A DNA stretch of 32,126 bases from Stutzerimonas stutzeri (lineage in GTDB: Bacteria > Pseudomonadota > Gammaproteobacteria > Pseudomonadales > Pseudomonadaceae), in the NCBI RefSeq assembly GCF_002890915.1, contig NZ_POUT01000023.1, positions 1-32,126 on the forward strand. Reading direction: 5' to 3'. A program made the position numbers and the translations under genes. The notes beneath the pieces were generated by a model, which was given only the letters and a program-made list of their open reading frames with translations, made no database searches and was not told the DNA's origin. Each line of letters begins with the position of its first letter. Positions within the stretch are counted from its first letter, which is position 1. Positions 1 through 6,257 of this stretch are shown here, piece by piece.

Positions 1-28
1 CCGTAATAGTCTCGCACTGATTTTTATG

Positions 29-97
29 CGTGCAGCGTGTGATACAGAGTAGGCGTGCAGCATGTGATACAGCCTACCCGTGCACCATGTGATACAG
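29..97. repeat. Three 19-bp direct repeats with exact 25-bp period
   Basis: Near-identical 19-mers start at 29, 54 and 79 (CGTGCAGCGTGTGATACAG and one- or two-base variants), separated by 6-bp spacers AGTAGG and CCTACC that are reverse complements apart from one base. The period is about 2.4 helical turns. The repeats lie just upstream of a LysE-family gene remnant, so they could be operator sites of a lost divergent regulator; that is inference. Only three copies are present and they do not extend further left within the window. Confidence 0.7.
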
Positions 98-110
98 CTT
101 CGGAAGATGA

Positions 111-215
111 CTTGGCTGGACGCTTACTAAGCTGCTGCATTCCGGCGCACGCATGCGACTGTTCAACCAGGCCATGGCGCTGTTGCTGGTGGTTTCGGCG
201 GTGATGAGTCTGTGA
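111..215 (+). pseudogene. LysE/RhtB-family exporter, C-terminal remnant
   Basis: An open frame of 34 codons follows a stop codon at 108-110 and ends in TGA at 213-215. It translates to LGWTLTKLL, then a basic stretch, then RLFNQAMALLLVVSAVMSL. This is the shape of the last transmembrane helix of LysE/RhtB-type amino-acid exporters: basic loop, then R-x-F-N-x-A-M-A-x-L-L. A family member is normally about 200 residues, so roughly five sixths is missing. No start codon with a ribosome binding site precedes it. I read it as the scar of an internal deletion or insertion that placed upstream repeats directly against the gene's 3' end. The family assignment rests on this short stretch only. Confidence 0.5.
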
Positions 216-260
216 GGCGCGGGGATATGCAAGGGGGAAAGGCTGCGCTGAAGGGGGCTA

Positions 261-292
261 GAAAAATGGCAGCTTTCGGCCCGAAAGCTGCC
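261..292 (-). terminator. Rho-independent terminator of the lipase/immunity operon
   Basis: A perfect 12-bp stem (GGCAGCTTTCGG at 268-279 against 281-292) has a single-base centre. Read on the minus strand it is followed directly by ATTTTTC. It lies 26 bp past the stop codon of the last DUF2931 gene, where the minus-strand operon should end. Confidence 0.85.
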
Positions 293-317
293 ACAGCCAT
301 GAGGGTTACTGTGCTGC

Positions 318-977
318 CTACCAGCTCCCATAAGGAATGCCGAAACGCTCGATATAACGTCTGGATTTTTCGCTGACCTTGTAAGCGTAGCGGCCTTCGT
401 TATTGCCTTGGTCAGGTCCAAGCGGCTCCACCTCGGCTTGGGTACGGGCGACTTTGATGGCGTTGTTGCAACTATCCCGCACCCAAACTTGCACAATCCC
501 ACCCGGCGCCAGCCCCAAGTGCATAAGCGCCATATAGGAAGCGGCGGCGTCTGGGGTTTCCGGACAGCGCCGTACGGTCGATGTGCGCATGATCTGCCGG
601 GCATCGTCCGGTATGTCTACCCAGACCCGGTAGGTTTGCGGTTCCACGATGGATTGCCAGCGCACAAAGACACGTTTGGGTAAATCAGCACCAACGACCG
701 CTTTGCCAATCCCCGCGAACCCTCCCCACCCCTCCGCCAATCCTTCTTCCTTTTCTGGAGTGCCATTGGCGCTCGGAGCAGTGCCACCGCTTACACGGCG
801 GAATAGCCGGCCATGGATATCTTCCACCTCGACGGTTTCCACCCACACCGTCATATAGGCGGGCTCGCGAAAGCTGATGTTCCACCACGGCGAGTGCGGA
901 TCTCGCTCGCCCGACAAAGGGTCCATGGCTTGGCAGCCACTCAACAAAATGCCCAGCAGGGCTCCTAGTATTCGCAT
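318..977 (-). CDS. DUF2931 lipoprotein, likely T6SS lipase immunity protein (copy 1)
   Basis: The protein has 219 residues. A short hydrophobic N-terminus ends in the lipobox L-S-G-C, so the mature protein should be a periplasmic lipoprotein. The DUF2931 hallmarks are visible: PAYMTVWVETVEVEDIHGR, a GADLPKR-VFVRWQS-EPQTY core, GLAPGG and a C-terminal ERFGIPYGSW. DUF2931 genes commonly sit beside T6SS DUF2235 lipases, and periplasmic lipoproteins of this kind neutralise the cognate effector; the immunity role here is inference. I start at 977 because copies 2 and 3 share the M-(R/I)-R-(M/I)-LGALLG start; the upstream codon that is ATG in copy 2 is ATT here, and the longer frame runs into the decayed spacer. 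One Leu of the signal peptide is lost relative to the other copies. The body matches copy 2, whereas the last 45 residues are identical to copy 3. Confidence 0.85.
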   Translation of the reverse strand: MRILGALLGILLSGCQAMDPLSGERDPHSPWWNISFREPAYMTVWVETVEVEDIHGRLFRRVSGGTAPSANGTPEKEEGLAEGWGGFAGIGKAVVGADLPKRVFVRWQSIVEPQTYRVWVDIPDDARQIMRTSTVRRCPETPDAAASYMALMHLGLAPGGIVQVWVRDSCNNAIKVARTQAEVEPLGPDQGNNEGRYAYKVSEKSRRYIERFGIPYGSW

Positions 978-1069
978 CCTAGTAATGTTCCGTTCGGTAC
1001 ATGAAGTATGTACGTGCTGTGCACCCACCGGTATGGACATTGATGAATTTCAACTTGCCACAAGAGCGG
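978..1069 (-). pseudogene. Spacer 1: decayed 3' end of the DUF2235 lipase gene
   Basis: On the minus strand this spacer reads G-K-L-K-F-I-N in one frame, as the last residues of the lipase do. Positions 1038-1061 match 2541-2564 of the lipase gene with one mismatch, and the flanking GTACATGA block also recurs. The remainder has drifted. It is what a tandem duplication carrying the lipase 3' end plus the immunity gene would leave. Confidence 0.75.
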
Positions 1070-1738
1070 CTACCAACTTCCATAAGGAATGCCGAAACGC
1101 TCGATGTAGCGTTTGGATTTTTCGGATTGCGGGTAGTAGTGCCCACCGGATTTACCTAGATGAGGCCCCAACGATTCCACCTCAGCCTGGGCACGGGCAA
1201 CTTTGACGGCGTTGTTGCAACTATCCCGCACCCAAACTTGTACGATCCCACCCGGCGCCAGGTCCAAGTGCATAAGCGCCATGTAAGAAGCGGGATAGTC
1301 TGGGGTTTCCGGACAGCGCCGTACGGTCGATGTGAGCATGATCTGCCGGGCATCGTCCGGTATGTCTACCCAGGCCCGGTAGGTTTGCGGTTCCACGATG
1401 GATTGCCAGCGCACAAAGACACGTTTGGGTAAATCAGCACCAACGACCGCTTTGCCAATCCCAGCGAACCCTCCCCACCCCTCCGCCAACCCTTCTTCCT
1501 TTTCTGGAGTGCCATTGGCGCTCGGAGCAGTGCCACCGCTTACACGGCGGAATAGCCTGCCATGGATATCTTCCACCTCGACGGTTTCCACCCACACCGT
1601 CATATAGGCGGGTTCGCGAAAGCTGATGTTCCACCACGACGAGTGCGGATCTCGCTCGCCCGACAAAGGGTCCATGGCCTGGCAGCCGCTCAGCAACAAA
1701 ATGCCCAGCAGGGCTCCGAGCATTCGCATCCTAGTCAT
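1070..1738 (-). CDS. DUF2931 lipoprotein, likely T6SS lipase immunity protein (copy 2)
   Basis: The protein has 222 residues starting MTRMRMLGALLG, with lipobox L-L-S-G-C followed by QAMDPLSGERDPHS. The central region is nearly identical to copy 1, including the GWGGFAGIGK segment. The C-terminal 40 residues differ from both neighbours (GKSGGHYYPQSEKSKRYIE). An alternative start three codons downstream (1729) aligns with the start used in copy 1 and is equally possible. It is the middle gene of a head-to-tail array of three, oriented with the lipase. The variable C-terminal region on a conserved frame suggests that different copies may recognise different lipase variants; this is inference. 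Confidence 0.85.
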   Translation of the reverse strand: MTRMRMLGALLGILLLSGCQAMDPLSGERDPHSSWWNISFREPAYMTVWVETVEVEDIHGRLFRRVSGGTAPSANGTPEKEEGLAEGWGGFAGIGKAVVGADLPKRVFVRWQSIVEPQTYRAWVDIPDDARQIMLTSTVRRCPETPDYPASYMALMHLDLAPGGIVQVWVRDSCNNAVKVARAQAEVESLGPHLGKSGGHYYPQSEKSKRYIERFGIPYGSW

Positions 1739-1816
1739 AATCAGTTCGAAACATGAGGTGTGTACGCGCGGTATATCGCCTTGGGAGCCTTGCAGGCGGC
1801 CTCCCTGGAAAGGCTG
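1739..1816 (-). pseudogene. Spacer 2: decayed and internally deleted 3' end of the lipase gene
   Basis: Positions 1766-1804 resemble 2568-2606 of the lipase gene (GCGCGGTRTAT-GCCTTG--GCCTTGCAGGCGG), and ACATGAGG at 1751-1758 matches 2501-2508. About 55 bp between these two blocks is missing relative to the lipase gene. It therefore keeps a different part of the lipase 3' end than spacer 1, so the two duplications have separate histories or have decayed differently. Confidence 0.65.
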
Positions 1817-2482
1817 CTACCAACTTCCATAAGGAATGCCGAAACGCTCGATATAACGTCTGGATTTTTCGCTAACCTTGTAAGCGTAGCGGCCTTCGTT
1901 ATTGCCTTGGTCAGGCCCAAGCGGCTCCACCTCGGCCTGGGTACGGGCGACTTTGATGGATTTGTAGCAATTATCCATCACCCATACCTGCACTATGCCG
2001 CCGGGTGCCAAGCCAAGATTTAATGAAGCATGGTAGCGAGCGGGCTCCCCAGGGTACTCCGGGCAACGCCGTGTAACTGAGTTGTGCATGATCTGCCGAG
2101 CCTCCTCAGGAATATCGACCCAGGCTCGATAGGTTTGCGGCTCCACGATGGATTGCCAGCGCACGAAAACACGTCTGGGAAGGTCGGCACCGACTACGGA
2201 CTTCCCCCCTCCGGCGGCGCCACTCCAACCCCGCGCCAACTCCCCTTCCTTTTCCGGGGTGCCGTTGGCGCTCGGAGCAGTGCCACCGCTTACACGGCGA
2301 AATAGCCTGCCATGGATATCTTCCACTTCGACTGTTTCCACCCACACCGTCATATAAGCGGGCTCGGCGAGCCCAACACTCCACCACGGCGAGTGCGGGT
2401 CTCGCTCGCCCGACAATGGGTCGACAGCTTGGCAGCCACTCAGCAACAAAATGCCCAACAGGGCTCCGAGAATTCGTATCAT
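1817..2482 (-). CDS. DUF2931 lipoprotein, likely cognate immunity protein (copy 3, lipase-coupled)
   Basis: The protein has 221 residues beginning MIRILGALLGILLLSGC, an export signal with lipobox, then AVDPLSGERDPHS. The start ATG at 2482-2480 overlaps the lipase stop codon as ATGA, so translation is probably coupled; this decides the start over an in-frame ATG four codons upstream. It is the most diverged copy in the middle (SVGLAEPAYM, GWSGAAGGGK, HNSVTRRCPEYP) and ends in the same 45 residues as copy 1. Being the copy physically coupled to the effector, it is the best candidate for the matched immunity protein. Confidence 0.87.
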   Translation of the reverse strand: MIRILGALLGILLLSGCQAVDPLSGERDPHSPWWSVGLAEPAYMTVWVETVEVEDIHGRLFRRVSGGTAPSANGTPEKEGELARGWSGAAGGGKSVVGADLPRRVFVRWQSIVEPQTYRAWVDIPEEARQIMHNSVTRRCPEYPGEPARYHASLNLGLAPGGIVQVWVMDNCYKSIKVARTQAEVEPLGPDQGNNEGRYAYKVSEKSRRYIERFGIPYGSW

Positions 2483-4098
2483 CGTAGCGTCCACTCCGGT
2501 ACATGAGGATGTTGCACGCGCCGTGCATCCGCCGTAGGGGCATTGATGAATTTCAATTTGCCACCGGTGCGCGGTGTATTGCCTTGCAGCCTTGCAGGCG
2601 GGTTCCAGTGGGCCGATACATGGATGTACTTCAGTTTGAGTAACGCCTCATCGGCCGACGTGGTGCTGTAGTCGCCGGCAACGAATCTGTCGCATAAGGT
2701 CTGAAGCTCTGTTGGTAGCTTGTATTCGGATTTATCCGGAATCTCGTCAAAGCGCACGCCCTTCTGCTTAGCCAACTCATACATCACCCGCAGATACACT
2801 CGCGACAGCTCGCCACGTACCGGCCGCTTGAGTTGCAATGCCGCATATACCCGCTTCTGCCTCGGGGCATTGCGGTCCTGATTGGCGGGTAGCAGTTTCG
2901 GCTCAGGGGTAATGATTTCCAGCATTTCGGCGGGCCAGCCCTTGGCGAGCCATTGAGCCCGCGCCTGTTCGGCGTCGCAGTAGATGGACGTGTTCGTCAC
3001 ATCGATATGCAGCGCAACATCCAGTGCCTGCATCGGGCTGATCAACAGGCATTCCTCCGCTTCGAGCAGATAGCCGCCGCCGATATCCGAGTGGGCGCCG
3101 GGCAGGGTGATTTCCGGGTGGTCGGGCTTGACCCGGCTCAGGGCGAAGTTGGCGCGATACTCGTCGCGCGCTACCAGATGCACCACGGAAGAGAAATACT
3201 TGCGTGGCAGATACAGCCTGAGCCCCGGCACCACCGAGCTGCGCACATTGCCCAGGTTGGTCAGCCCTGCAACGGATGCCACGGTGTCGAACAACCCGAT
3301 AAAGCCCATGTTGATATCGCGCTGGTACTGGTCAATGAAGAAAGGACTGAACGCCTTTTCATTGCTAAGTAGCATGTCCCTCAGCGGCCCATGCTTGCCC
3401 TGTACGACCCCATTGGCAAAATGCCGCGCCGCCGCCGCCCCCCGGCTGAAGCCGAAGGTATCGAAGGTCAGATGAGAGATTTCGATATCGGGATTTTCTC
3501 TGAGGAAAAGGCCAGTGCTGCGTTTAATTGAGCTGAAAGCCTTGTATACCCGTTCGGCTATCCCCGTCTCGCCGCGGCCAAGCCCTGAACCGACAAGGCT
3601 GTCCTGCTCACCCGCCGAGGTGCCGATGCCGTCGATATAGACCTTGAGAAAGGCCTGTTTCTGCTCGCCATCCCCTTCCGGGACCCGAGACTCATGATAG
3701 AGAAACCACAGCCTATGCACGTTGGTGACATCGTTGCCATAGCTGCTGTCCGGGTCGGACATATAGGGTTTGCAACTGGCATCCAGGTCCGCCGGAGCGA
3801 TCGGATGCTGGGCGCCACAGAGCAGGCCGGTGGCCGTATTGCTGGCATTGTTGCCGGTGCCGTCGAAGAACACGCCGATACGCAAGGCGACCCGGGGCTT
3901 GCTGGGCGGTGGCGCTGGCTCCTTGCCGTATTTTTCGTATGCCTCCCAGCGTTCCCGATGGATGTTCACCAGCGGTTGCTGTTCACCGCTGCGTTTTGCG
4001 GCGGGTCGTCTCTCACGGGGAGGGTTGGGCAAGGCAGGCCGACATACATGCGGCATTACGTGATCGCAGGCTTTTTCCCAATCGCTTTTTCCACTCAT
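2479..4098 (-). CDS. DUF2235 alpha/beta-hydrolase, Tle-type T6SS phospholipase effector
   Basis: The protein has 539 residues. DUF2235 signatures are clear: FFDGTGNN at 77-84, the nucleophile elbow G-F-S-R-G at 216-220 (Ser218) in a FDTFGFSRGAAAAR context, GLFDTVASV with Asp271, and PGAHSDIGGGY with His336. The Ser-Asp-His set is the expected lipase triad. The C-terminus, YIHVSAHW (491-498) then RRVQHPHVPEW, is the full family ending, so the gene is intact. T6SS Tle lipases hydrolyse membrane phospholipids of rival cells. The start at 4098 is chosen for AAGGA seven bases upstream; the frame stays open to 4521 but that extension crosses a terminator and lacks family features. No VgrG, Hcp or PAAR gene lies in the window, so it is an orphan effector-immunity island. 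Base composition appears less GC-rich than the catabolic genes to the right. Confidence 0.88.
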   Translation of the reverse strand: MSGKSDWEKACDHVMPHVCRPALPNPPRERRPAAKRSGEQQPLVNIHRERWEAYEKYGKEPAPPPSKPRVALRIGVFFDGTGNNASNTATGLLCGAQHPIAPADLDASCKPYMSDPDSSYGNDVTNVHRLWFLYHESRVPEGDGEQKQAFLKVYIDGIGTSAGEQDSLVGSGLGRGETGIAERVYKAFSSIKRSTGLFLRENPDIEISHLTFDTFGFSRGAAAARHFANGVVQGKHGPLRDMLLSNEKAFSPFFIDQYQRDINMGFIGLFDTVASVAGLTNLGNVRSSVVPGLRLYLPRKYFSSVVHLVARDEYRANFALSRVKPDHPEITLPGAHSDIGGGYLLEAEECLLISPMQALDVALHIDVTNTSIYCDAEQARAQWLAKGWPAEMLEIITPEPKLLPANQDRNAPRQKRVYAALQLKRPVRGELSRVYLRVMYELAKQKGVRFDEIPDKSEYKLPTELQTLCDRFVAGDYSTTSADEALLKLKYIHVSAHWNPPARLQGNTPRTGGKLKFINAPTADARRVQHPHVPEWTLR

Positions 4099-4217
4099 TC
4101 CTTGATCCTTGCTGATCCTATGCGTCTGGCGTAAGCCCAGCTCCAAAGCTGGAACCTTGCCGCAAGCGTTCGGCCAGGCGCAATCGGAAGTATCCGATCC
4201 ATGTGCCAATTCGCAGT

Positions 4218-4254
4218 AAAAGCCCGATCTGCGCAACAACTTGCGCAGATCGGG
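4218..4254 (-). terminator. Rho-independent terminator of the C4-controlled small-gene operon
   Basis: A perfect 14-bp stem (4223-4236 against 4241-4254) has a CAAC loop. On the minus strand the hairpin is followed by C and then TTTTA. It lies 33 bp past the stop of the 98-residue ORF and insulates that operon from the lipase operon that begins just downstream. Confidence 0.85.
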
Positions 4255-4286
4255 TAGGCATCTGGCATATGGCTTATGCCACGAGC

Positions 4287-4583
4287 TCAGAGCTTCAGGC
4301 AGGTCTTCCTGGCCTGGTGGTTGCCGCCAGAAGGCGAGCACAGGCGCTGGTGTACCCGGCAGAGAAAGCCGATCTCGAAGGCACGGCGCTGGGCTCCGGT
4401 GGGTAGCGCGTCGCGCTCGAGGATCAGGCCGGCCCACAGCCAGCCGCTGTCGTCGTTGCCCAGCCAGGCCTGGGCGCTGGCCACGCCCTTGTCGAAGGCC
4501 TGATGGCAGTTCACAGGCCACTTGATCACCGCGCCGCGGTGGCCATCGTGGCCCGGCAGGTAGCTGGTGCTGGGTTTATTCAT
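4287..4583 (-). CDS. Small protein of unknown function, second gene of the C4-controlled operon
   Basis: The protein has 98 residues and matches no family I recognise. Its start lies inside the end of the preceding gene (8-bp overlap, ATGAATAA), with GGGAAGAGG just upstream acting as a ribosome binding site, so it should be translationally coupled. The sequence is soluble in character: GVASAQAWLGNDDSGWLWAG, then a basic segment with two cysteines and no signal peptide or membrane helix. Two genes ending in a strong terminator and preceded by a C4-like RNA recall the icd-ant arrangement of phages P1 and P7, but there is no visible sequence similarity to antirepressors, so no function is assigned. 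Confidence 0.7.
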   Translation of the reverse strand: MNKPSTSYLPGHDGHRGAVIKWPVNCHQAFDKGVASAQAWLGNDDSGWLWAGLILERDALPTGAQRRAFEIGFLCRVHQRLCSPSGGNHQARKTCLKL

Positions 4584-4851
4584 CCTCTTCCCTCCCAGCT
4601 GCCTGTGCCAACGAGCTGCGGTACAGCACCACTACATCGTTGAGCAGTTCTCGGGCGTGGCTGCACGTCTCTCGCAGCGACTCTTCGTCGGAGGTGGATG
4701 CTGCCGAACGCGCCAACAGGGAGAACAGCCTGTGCAGCATCGCTACCCGCAACTCGGCCGCAATCTGGAAATAGCAGGCGGAGGGATCCAGGCAGGTAAG
4801 GGGGTCGACACGCTTGGGGAAGGGGATCACCGTGGAGGTGGTTTTAGCCAT
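4576..4851 (-). CDS. Small protein of unknown function, first gene of the C4-controlled operon
   Basis: The protein has 91 residues, is probably largely helical and acidic at the C-terminus (AAGREEDE), with a helix-rich middle such as AAELRVAMLHRLFSLLARS. I do not recognise a family; it resembles short Pseudomonas DUF-type proteins only in general character. The start at 4851 is supported by GGAGGTG seven to eight bases upstream and by its overlap with the stop of the 28-codon leader ORF, ending at 4844. The downstream gene begins within its last codons. Expression is therefore probably gated by translation of the leader, which in turn carries the C4 target sites. Confidence 0.7.
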   Translation of the reverse strand: MAKTTSTVIPFPKRVDPLTCLDPSACYFQIAAELRVAMLHRLFSLLARSAASTSDEESLRETCSHARELLNDVVVLYRSSLAQAAGREEDE

Positions 4852-4930
4852 GGCGCACCTCCAGAACGGAGGTATACGACAAGATGAAGCGCCCAAGGTG
4901 GAGCCCTTGGGTAAAAGGTGGATAGCGCAT
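4844..4930 (-). CDS. 28-residue leader ORF coupling the C4 target to the operon
   Basis: ATG at 4930 is preceded by AAGGA five bases upstream and by a second SD-like CCAAGGAG about 11 bases upstream. The ORF begins MRYPPFTQG and its TAA stop lies just past the ATG of the next gene (8-bp overlap). In P1-type systems the icd frame plays the same part: C4 RNA blocks its ribosome binding site and the coupled downstream gene is silenced. The peptide itself is not recognisable. Confidence 0.55.
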   Translation of the reverse strand: MRYPPFTQGLHLGRFILSYTSVLEVRHG

Positions 4931-4939
4931 TTTCCTTAT

Positions 4940-4983
4940 GCTCCTTGGCTTGATTAAGGAGCCGTCACCCGCCGTTGTCACGC
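4940..4983 (-). promoter_or_regulatory. a2/b2 target sites of the C4-like RNA at the leader ribosome binding site
   Basis: On the transcript, GCGTGACAA (4975-4983, with a second GGGTGAC at 4964-4970) and CCAAGGAGC (4940-4948) are complementary to TTGTCAC/GTCACCC and TCCTTGG of the C4-like fold. The second target overlaps the AAGGAG that precedes the leader ORF start, so pairing would hide it from ribosomes. Confidence 0.6.
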
Positions 4984-4990
4984 GGTTTGG

Positions 4991-5069
4991 GTGGCGGACC
5001 GTACGGGGGTGACAAACCGGCAACCAAGGACGCCGGCCAGGCCGAAGCCTGCCCCGCACGGCCCACCAT
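4991..5069 (-). ncRNA. C4-type antisense RNA
   Basis: The minus-strand RNA folds as C4 RNAs do. The outer stem CCGTGCGGGG/CCCCGTACGG (one G-U) encloses two hairpins: CAGGC-TTCG-GCCTG (5038-5051) and CCGGC-N10-GCCGG (5017-5036). The ten-base loop of the second exposes TCCTTGGTT. That loop and the TTGTCACCC strand beside it are complementary to sites both upstream (5129-5154) and downstream (4940-4983), matching the a1/b1 and a2/b2 arrangement known for phages P1 and P7. All pairings were found by eye; a covariance search was not possible. Confidence 0.7.
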
Positions 5070-5085
5070 AGAAATGCGATAGCCG

Positions 5086-5117
5086 GGCACAAAAAAAGCG
5101 CCGGCTATTCAGCTATG
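5086..5117 (-). terminator. Terminator-like hairpin between a1/b1 and the C4 RNA
   Basis: On the minus strand, AGCGCC pairs with GGCGCT around an inner TAGCTGAATAGCC segment and is followed by seven T residues (5090-5096). It lies in the leader after the a1/b1 sites and before the C4 fold. It could be an attenuator or a processing signal that separates C4 RNA from the leader. Confidence 0.55.
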
Positions 5118-5128
5118 GCGCTACCGCG

Positions 5129-5154
5129 CCTTGGTTGATTCGGGTTGTCACGCC
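5129..5154 (-). promoter_or_regulatory. a1/b1 sites of the C4-like switch
   Basis: On the transcript this reads GGCGTGACAACCC, then CAACCAAGG. GTGACAA and CAACCAAGG are the reverse complements of TTGTCAC and CCTTGGTTG in the C4-like RNA (7 and 9 bases, perfect). The same two motifs recur in the same order downstream of C4 as a2/b2. Confidence 0.6.
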
Positions 5155-5182
5155 CGGCCACGGGATTGACCGTGACCGGCGC

Positions 5183-5211
5183 ACTCTAGCCCGGCGAGCC
5201 GCAACGGGCAA
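5183..5211 (-). promoter_or_regulatory. Sigma-70-type promoter for the C4-controlled operon
   Basis: On the minus strand, TTGCCC (5206-5211) and TAGAGT (5183-5188) are separated by exactly 17 bases. Each box matches four of six consensus positions. Transcription would start near 5176, about 20 bases before the a1 site. Confidence 0.45.
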
Positions 5212-5270
5212 GACCAATCAGACATGGCCCCGCAGGGATGTAAGCTGTTCAGATAAGCACGGAGAGTACT

Positions 5271-5320
5271 TGTAGGAGCGCGCCATGCACGCGAATCGCG
5301 GGCGTGGCCCGCTCCTACAG
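5271..5320. repeat. REP-type palindrome (TGTAGGAGCG family)
   Basis: TGTAGGAGCG at 5271-5280 is inverted at 5310-5319 around a GC-rich centre. GTAGGAGCG...CGCTCCTAC elements are abundant between genes in Pseudomonas genomes. From here to 5520 I see no gene, only this element and the one at 5472. Confidence 0.75.
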
Positions 5321-5471
5321 ATCCAACAGCCAGCTTCAGTCGTTAAGTGAACAGCATTACCCGCAGGGGTGGGCGTGGTTCACCGGCTCGTTGCGGAGTA
5401 CGGCAAACCAGGGCATTCGCCCGGAGGAAACGGAACCGCTACGGCCAAACGAGCGGTCTGGCGATCCGCCC

Positions 5472-5505
5472 GGTGGAAAAGGCTGCGCCGTTTTCCACCC
5501 TACGG
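5472..5505. repeat. GGTGGAAAA palindromic repeat, copy A
   Basis: GGTGGAAAA and TTTTCCACC flank GGC-TGC-GCC, followed by CTACGG. It belongs to a family with members at 6258, 13284, 13363, 14757, 22444 and 22497, all outside coding sequence. Confidence 0.7.
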
Positions 5506-5520
5506 CCGATGCGTGTACCG

Positions 5521-6141
5521 TCAGGTCAGCGGTGTCATCACGGCGCGCTGGTAGGCGGTGCGCTGTCGTAGGCGCTGGTACCACGCGCGAAGGTGCGGAT
5601 GGTCGGGGCGCTCGATGGGCAATTCGAACCAGGCGTAGGCGAAGCAGCCGAGCGGAATGTCGCCCATGCCGAAGTCGGCACCGGACAGGTACGGCTGCCC
5701 GGCGAGGGCGGCGTCGGCAATGGCGAGCAGATCGCCGCACTCCTGCAGCGCGGCCGTGACCGCGGCCATGTCGCGCTGCTCGGGCGCGGTGCGCACGATG
5801 TTCCAGAACACCACCCGGAACGGTGCCGCCAGGGACGAGGTCACCCAGTCCATCCACTTGTCCGCCTCGGCCCGCTGGCGCGGGTCGGCGTTCCACAGCG
5901 TCGGCTCGCCATACTGCGCCGCCAGGTAGCGGACGATGGCGTTGGATTCCCAGAGCACCAGCTCGCCGTCTTCCAGGCAGGGCACCAGGCGGTTCGGGTT
6001 CTTGGCGACATACTCCGCGTCGCCAACGACGCCGAAGGCGCCGCCGGCATCGATGCGGGTATAGGAAAGGCCAAGCTCTTCCAGGCACCAGAGCGCCTTC
6101 TTCACGTTGGTCGAATTGGTTCGGCCCCAGAGTTTCAACAT
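5521..6141 (-). CDS. Glutathione S-transferase family protein
   Basis: The protein has 206 residues, the usual cytosolic GST length. The N-terminal thioredoxin-fold domain is recognisable: LKLWGRTNSTNVKKALWCLEEL, then NPNRLVPCLEDGELVLWESNAIVRYLA. The cis-Pro loop (V-P) and the E-S-N-A-I glutathione-contact motif are intact. The Ser/Asn-rich TNSTNV segment suggests a serine-type catalytic site rather than tyrosine. The C-terminal half is the helical domain. The start at 6141 follows AGGAG about seven bases upstream; a longer frame to 6225 lacks homology. GSTs of this type conjugate or reduce small electrophiles; the substrate cannot be told. It stands alone, flanked on both sides by GGTGGAAAA palindromes. 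Confidence 0.85.
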   Translation of the reverse strand: MLKLWGRTNSTNVKKALWCLEELGLSYTRIDAGGAFGVVGDAEYVAKNPNRLVPCLEDGELVLWESNAIVRYLAAQYGEPTLWNADPRQRAEADKWMDWVTSSLAAPFRVVFWNIVRTAPEQRDMAAVTAALQECGDLLAIADAALAGQPYLSGADFGMGDIPLGCFAYAWFELPIERPDHPHLRAWYQRLRQRTAYQRAVMTPLT

Positions 6142-6257
6142 GCGATGACTCCTATCCGCTTGCGTCGAACATGAACGTTGGCCGCGAAACAGGCAGTCCC
6201 GCAGCGTATCCGGTGCGCGAAGCACCCTACACCATCGCCGACGCTGTACCCACGCTC

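Noticed and set aside
29..97. CRISPR or plasmid iterons
   Set aside because: There are only three copies with 6-bp spacers, no replication gene, and the repeats lie in front of an exporter remnant.
978..1040. Longer start for DUF2931 copy 1 (240 residues)
   Set aside because: The extra 21 residues are translated from the decayed lipase spacer and would bury the signal peptide; the other copies start at the position equivalent to 977 or a few codons upstream.
4099..4521. N-terminal extension of the lipase (frame open to 4521)
   Set aside because: It crosses a strong terminator and overlaps the small ORF on the same strand; a well-placed ribosome binding site supports the start at 4098.
4844..5092. 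An 82-residue minus-strand protein spanning the C4 region
   Set aside because: Most of the frame is the structured RNA itself; only the last 28 codons have a ribosome binding site and a coupled downstream start.
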